Shown here piece after piece: positions 37,838 to 39,850 of a DNA stretch of 39,850 nt (positions are counted from its first letter, which is position 1; every line of letters begins with the position of its first letter). The notes under the pieces are model-generated. The model had not been told where the DNA came from. It saw nothing but the letters and a program-made list of their open reading frames with translations, and made no database searches. This stretch comes from a virus, in the IMG/VR virus record IMGVR_UViG_3300028384_000683, positions 1 through 39,850 of that record. One strand, given 5' to 3'. The position numbers and the translations under genes were made by a program.

Positions 37838-38101
37838 TTAGACTAGGCCAGCTGCAAGAGCTTTGTAGCCAGCTGCTACGACTGCTCTCTTAGGTGTACC
37901 GACTCTGTAGAAAGTTTTAGTTCTTCCTGCAGTATCAGTTCTCTTGTTTGCATAAACTGCAATACCCATTTGAGTTCTGATCTCACTAATTCTAGCTTGA
38001 ACAGTACCTTCTGTGGTGTTAAAGAAATTAGCCATCTGCTTAGCAGTTCTCTCATTTCCTTGTACTACTAGTGTGTTAAACACTTTTTCAAAAATAGACA
38101 T
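37838..38101 (-). CDS. winged-helix DNA-binding-like protein, 87 aa
   Basis: MSIFEKVFNTLVVQGNERTAKQMANFFNTTEGTVQARISEIRTQMGI reads as helix-helix-turn-recognition helix, then the AVYANKRTDTAGRTKTFYRVG wing, then a short Ala-rich tail. This is the arrangement of small phage wHTH regulators. It has a dedicated promoter, a 110-nt structured leader and an intrinsic terminator, so it is a self-contained and probably strongly expressed early unit. ATG 38101 has GGAGGACATAT upstream. Targets unknown; the nearby promoters are candidates. Confidence 0.75.
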   Translation of the reverse strand: MSIFEKVFNTLVVQGNERTAKQMANFFNTTEGTVQARISEIRTQMGIAVYANKRTDTAGRTKTFYRVGTPKRAVVAAGYKALAAGLV

Positions 38102-38132
38102 ATATGTCCTCCATTCTATTAATTAACAGAGT

Positions 38133-38201
38133 GAGTGAGGGTCAGTGAGTTGCTCATAGCGTGAACAAATTGTGGCTCTGGCAATCTGCCTGACCTCACT
38201 C
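38133..38201 (-). other. leader hairpin of the DNA-binding-protein gene
   Basis: GAGTGAGGTCAG (38201-38190) pairs with CTGACCCTCACTC (38145-38133), one bulge, in the 5' leader between the promoter and the ribosome site. It could regulate translation or be a protein-binding element. Confidence 0.45.
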
Positions 38202-38214
38202 AATCATGGTACCC

Positions 38215-38243
38215 ATTATCAGGTATCTCGCATTTAAAGTCAA
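38215..38243 (-). promoter_or_regulatory. sigma70-like promoter
   Basis: TTGACT (38243-38238), 17 nt, GATAAT (38220-38215). Drives the gene at 37838-38101 through a long leader. Confidence 0.75.
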
Positions 38244-38395
38244 CAGGTAAAACGAAATTAATTTATCATGCAATCTGGCTGTTGACCTGTGTTGACCTGG
38301 GCAGCCCCTGTTGAAATTTTTTTCAAACAACGTATAAGAGATCACACAACTACCTATTTTTTCGTATGTTTTTTAAATTATCAGCGAAATGGAAT

Positions 38396-38410
38396 GTTAG
38401 CGTAGCTAAC
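38396..38410. other. short palindrome GTTAGC-GTA-GCTAAC
   Basis: Perfect 6-bp inverted repeat in the gene-free stretch 38244-38461, which otherwise holds a short TTGAAA/TTTCAA dyad and two TTGACCTG direct repeats. Possible 3' hairpin of the gene at 38462. Confidence 0.35.
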
Positions 38411-38461
38411 TCACCAAAACGGCGGGAGAATCCGTTCTACACGTTCTCAGTACACGGAAAT

Positions 38462-38659
38462 CTACAGGTTTTGACTGTGAGACATCGCTGATTGCATACG
38501 ATATCGTTCCGTAACGTCTTTACCGTTCAATGTGACCTTGTTCACCGTATACTGTTGGTGTCCGTCATGATTGAGGTCGGTTAGGCTCCTCATGAAGTCA
38601 CTCCACGTGGTGAAATTAGTGCTTAGTCGTACTGGTTGTTGAATCTGTCTTTGAGCCAT
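38462..38659 (-). CDS. hypothetical protein, 65 aa
   Basis: ATG 38659 with GAGGAAGCACTA upstream. Polar, beta-like protein: RQIQQPVRLSTNFTTWSDFMRSL, then HQQYTVNKVTLNGKDVTERY. It overlaps the preceding small TM gene by 44 nt. Unrecognised. Confidence 0.6.
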   Translation of the reverse strand: MAQRQIQQPVRLSTNFTTWSDFMRSLTDLNHDGHQQYTVNKVTLNGKDVTERYRMQSAMSHSQNL

Positions 38660-38831
38660 TAGTGCTTCCTCGTAATGGTTGTGATGGACCTTGTCGGTAT
38701 TTCTGTTCCTTTCGAATCTTGTCAGCTGATCTGAAGTCTGTCATAATCTGATATGCTAGGTAAGCCATAAAGACAATGATGGCTACAGCGATAGCGATTT
38801 GTAAGAACGTTGGTTCTGGTACTGTTCCCAT
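38616..38831 (-). CDS. small single-TM protein, 71 aa
   Basis: ATG 38831 follows AAAAGGAGAGTACAT. One TM (FLQIAIAVAIIVFMAYLAYQIM, about 9-30), then a basic, Ser/Thr-rich cytoplasmic-type tail. Function unknown. Confidence 0.65.
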   Translation of the reverse strand: MGTVPEPTFLQIAIAVAIIVFMAYLAYQIMTDFRSADKIRKEQKYRQGPSQPLRGSTNGSKTDSTTSTTKH

Positions 38832-38917
38832 ATGTACTCTCCTTTTGAGTGTCGTGGGGGGTGTTCAGCTCCCAAAGCTCATTTGATTCGTGCAAACGAA
38901 TCAATGTGTTTGAGTGC

Positions 38918-39130
38918 TTAACGTATTACTTTGTCTGTGTCACAAAGTGCTAATTGAGCTGCTAAGTCATCGGCTTTAGCGAGGCTCTTAAGATTACTTA
39001 TTTGCATAAGGAACTTGGATTGCTTTTCCTTGTGATCGAATTGCATTACCATCTCGACTAGAGTTTCCTTCTTTTCCATCATCGAGTCGGCTGCCCATAC
39101 ATCTTTTGCGAGGCTATCATAGTTCTTCAT
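38918..39130 (-). CDS. hypothetical protein, 70 aa
   Basis: Helical (YDSLAKDVWAADSMMEKKETLVEMVMQF, then KEKQSKFLMQISNLKSLAKADDL). Start couples to the preceding gene by ATGA. T4-like phage character in feel, not identified. Confidence 0.65.
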   Translation of the reverse strand: MKNYDSLAKDVWAADSMMEKKETLVEMVMQFDHKEKQSKFLMQISNLKSLAKADDLAAQLALCDTDKVIR

Positions 39131-39528
39131 AATTTATTCCCAACCTTCCATAGGTCATTAGTGCATTGCTCAAAGTGATCGATAATATCTTGTTCACTTT
39201 GTCCTTGTTTTAGATAGATAAACTCAGTTGACCCATCTAACATTCCATCGAACTCTTGTACTTGTAGACGTTCCTCAATTCGAATCTTTGGATCGTTTTT
39301 GCAAGGCCAAGTACAGTTCATTAAGTGCTCGGCGGTCTCGGCGATACTCTTTGCTACTATCCATTTGTCGTGACTGAATATCTGTTTTGCTAGACATTCA
39401 ATCTTGACACCTTGGCTCAAAAGATAATGATCACCATATCTTCCTTTCAACGGATCATGAAACTTAGTGTGACCTCTCTTATACCAAGTGTAGTGTTCGT
39501 TGTAAAACTTTACCAAATATAATGTCAT
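39127..39528 (-). CDS. hypothetical protein, 133 aa
   Basis: Begins MTLYLVKFYNEHYTWYKRGHT, then FHDPLKGRYGDHYLL, HDKWIVAKSIAETAEHLMNCTWPC and an acidic helical end. Coupled to both neighbours by ATGA. No catalytic motif visible. Confidence 0.7.
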   Translation of the reverse strand: MTLYLVKFYNEHYTWYKRGHTKFHDPLKGRYGDHYLLSQGVKIECLAKQIFSHDKWIVAKSIAETAEHLMNCTWPCKNDPKIRIEERLQVQEFDGMLDGSTEFIYLKQGQSEQDIIDHFEQCTNDLWKVGNKL

Positions 39529-39683
39529 CGTCCAATATCCTTAACACAGTCTTTTGGAATGACCTGGTAAGCACCTTTGTTGTAAGCTGGTGCAACAGTA
39601 TAGTTCTCACTCTCTTTCTGGCGAATTAACTTCATCTTCATCTCAGCGAGCGCGGCCTTAGCATCATACGATCCAATAGGCAT
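39525..39683 (-). CDS. hypothetical protein, 52 aa
   Basis: Starts MPIGSYDAKAALAEMKMKLIRQK, ending YQVIPKDCVKDIGR; ATG 39683 lies 17 nt downstream of tRNA-Glu. The same frame is open through the whole tRNA to ATG 39848, where another basic segment (MIDFSGSLRYDIHGRKRKTK) begins; that longer form would have to be translated across a tRNA, so I prefer the short one. Confidence 0.5.
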   Translation of the reverse strand: MPIGSYDAKAALAEMKMKLIRQKESENYTVAPAYNKGAYQVIPKDCVKDIGR

Positions 39684-39700
39684 GCTCTTGAACTTTTGAT

Positions 39701-39777
39701 TGGTAGCCCGTCCCGGATTCGAACCGAGGTTGCATGGATGAAAACCATGTGTCCTGACCTGACTAGACGAACGGGCC
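39701..39777 (-). tRNA. tRNA-Glu (TTC)
   Basis: Acceptor GGCCCGT/ACGGGCT (first pair G-T), D-arm region CGTCTAGTCAGGTCAGGACAC typical of Glu, anticodon stem CATGG/CCATG with loop TTTTCAT (anticodon TTC), T-loop GGTTCGAAT, discriminator A and encoded CCA. Confidence 0.93.
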
Positions 39778-39850
39778 TTTTTCAATGCTTTTGTCTTTCT
39801 CTTACGACCATGAATGTCGTAACGTAATGATCCACTAAAGTCTATCATTG

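Noticed and set aside
38281-38300. Tandem TTGACCTG on the plus strand as a promoter pair
   Set aside because: No -10 at 16-18 nt and no plus-strand gene follows.
39684-39848. Basic 55-residue extension before the 52-aa gene
   Set aside because: The frame runs straight through tRNA-Glu. The first 25 residues may be a real small gene, but the window ends here and I cannot decide.

Overview
The window reads as a piece of a T4-like myovirus genome from the sea. It has the T4 replication and transcription core (ssDNA-binding gp32, helicase loader gp59, late co-activator gp33, the rnh flap nuclease, PhoH, denV), tightly packed genes with ATGA, TAATG and TGATG overlaps, AT-rich DNA, three tRNA genes and TATAAATA late promoters. 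The cargo is a phage bS21 ribosomal protein, curli genes, glycosyltransferases, Fe/2OG oxygenases and respiratory or central-carbon enzymes. This combination is best known from marine T4-like phages, and the curli plus bS21 combination points to the pelagimyophage (SAR11 phage) group. The host assignment is inference, not something read directly.

Layout. 1-1767 (+): end of a tape-measure-like protein. 1774-7742 (-): gp32, gp59, gp33, then three glycosyltransferases, a class I methyltransferase, a small basic protein, a structured leader RNA and two 2OG/Fe oxygenases. 7782-10761 (-): DUF932 protein, two small unknowns, a YkgJ-type Cys-cluster protein and an alternative (ubiquinol) oxidase. 10755-15664 (+): GT25-like protein, unknowns, rnh, PhoH, PD-(D/E)XK nuclease. 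15597-21496 (-): GT4, glutaredoxin, a Coq4-family ubiquinone-biosynthesis protein, phosphoribosyltransferase, peroxiredoxin, a HExxH protease-like protein, a HAD protein without its nucleophile, and unknowns. 21481-28073 (-): a curli-type locus (csgF, csgG and two curlin-like secreted proteins) interleaved with a FecR-domain protein and a CHASE2-class III adenylate cyclase. 28091-33183 (-): small proteins, DenV, two 2OG-type proteins (one with ligands missing), bS21, a DNA methyltransferase. 33180-36755 (-): isocitrate lyase, tRNA-Arg and tRNA-Thr, FkbM methyltransferase, small early-type genes. 36783-39850 (-): promoter-dense accessory region with GGATCC repeats, G8-loop hairpins, a DNA-binding protein and tRNA-Glu.

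How it fits together. Three auxiliary themes stand out. (1) A respiration and carbon theme: Coq4-like ubiquinone synthesis, alternative oxidase, isocitrate lyase, glutaredoxin and peroxiredoxin, consistent with redirecting electrons and acetyl-CoA during infection. (2) A surface theme: curli export and curlins plus FecR plus a membrane adenylate cyclase in one contiguous run. (3) A translation theme: bS21, three tRNAs, and a set of genes whose start codon lies only 5-7 nt after a good -10 box, implying leaderless mRNAs.

Transcription signals are unusually legible. About fifteen TTGAC(T/A/C)-17 nt-(T/G)ATAAT promoters (mostly early type, several with the same leader and AAGGAG site) and several TATAAATA-type late boxes can be read directly. 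No integrase, IS element or CRISPR array was seen. No gene-free stretch exceeds 300 bases.
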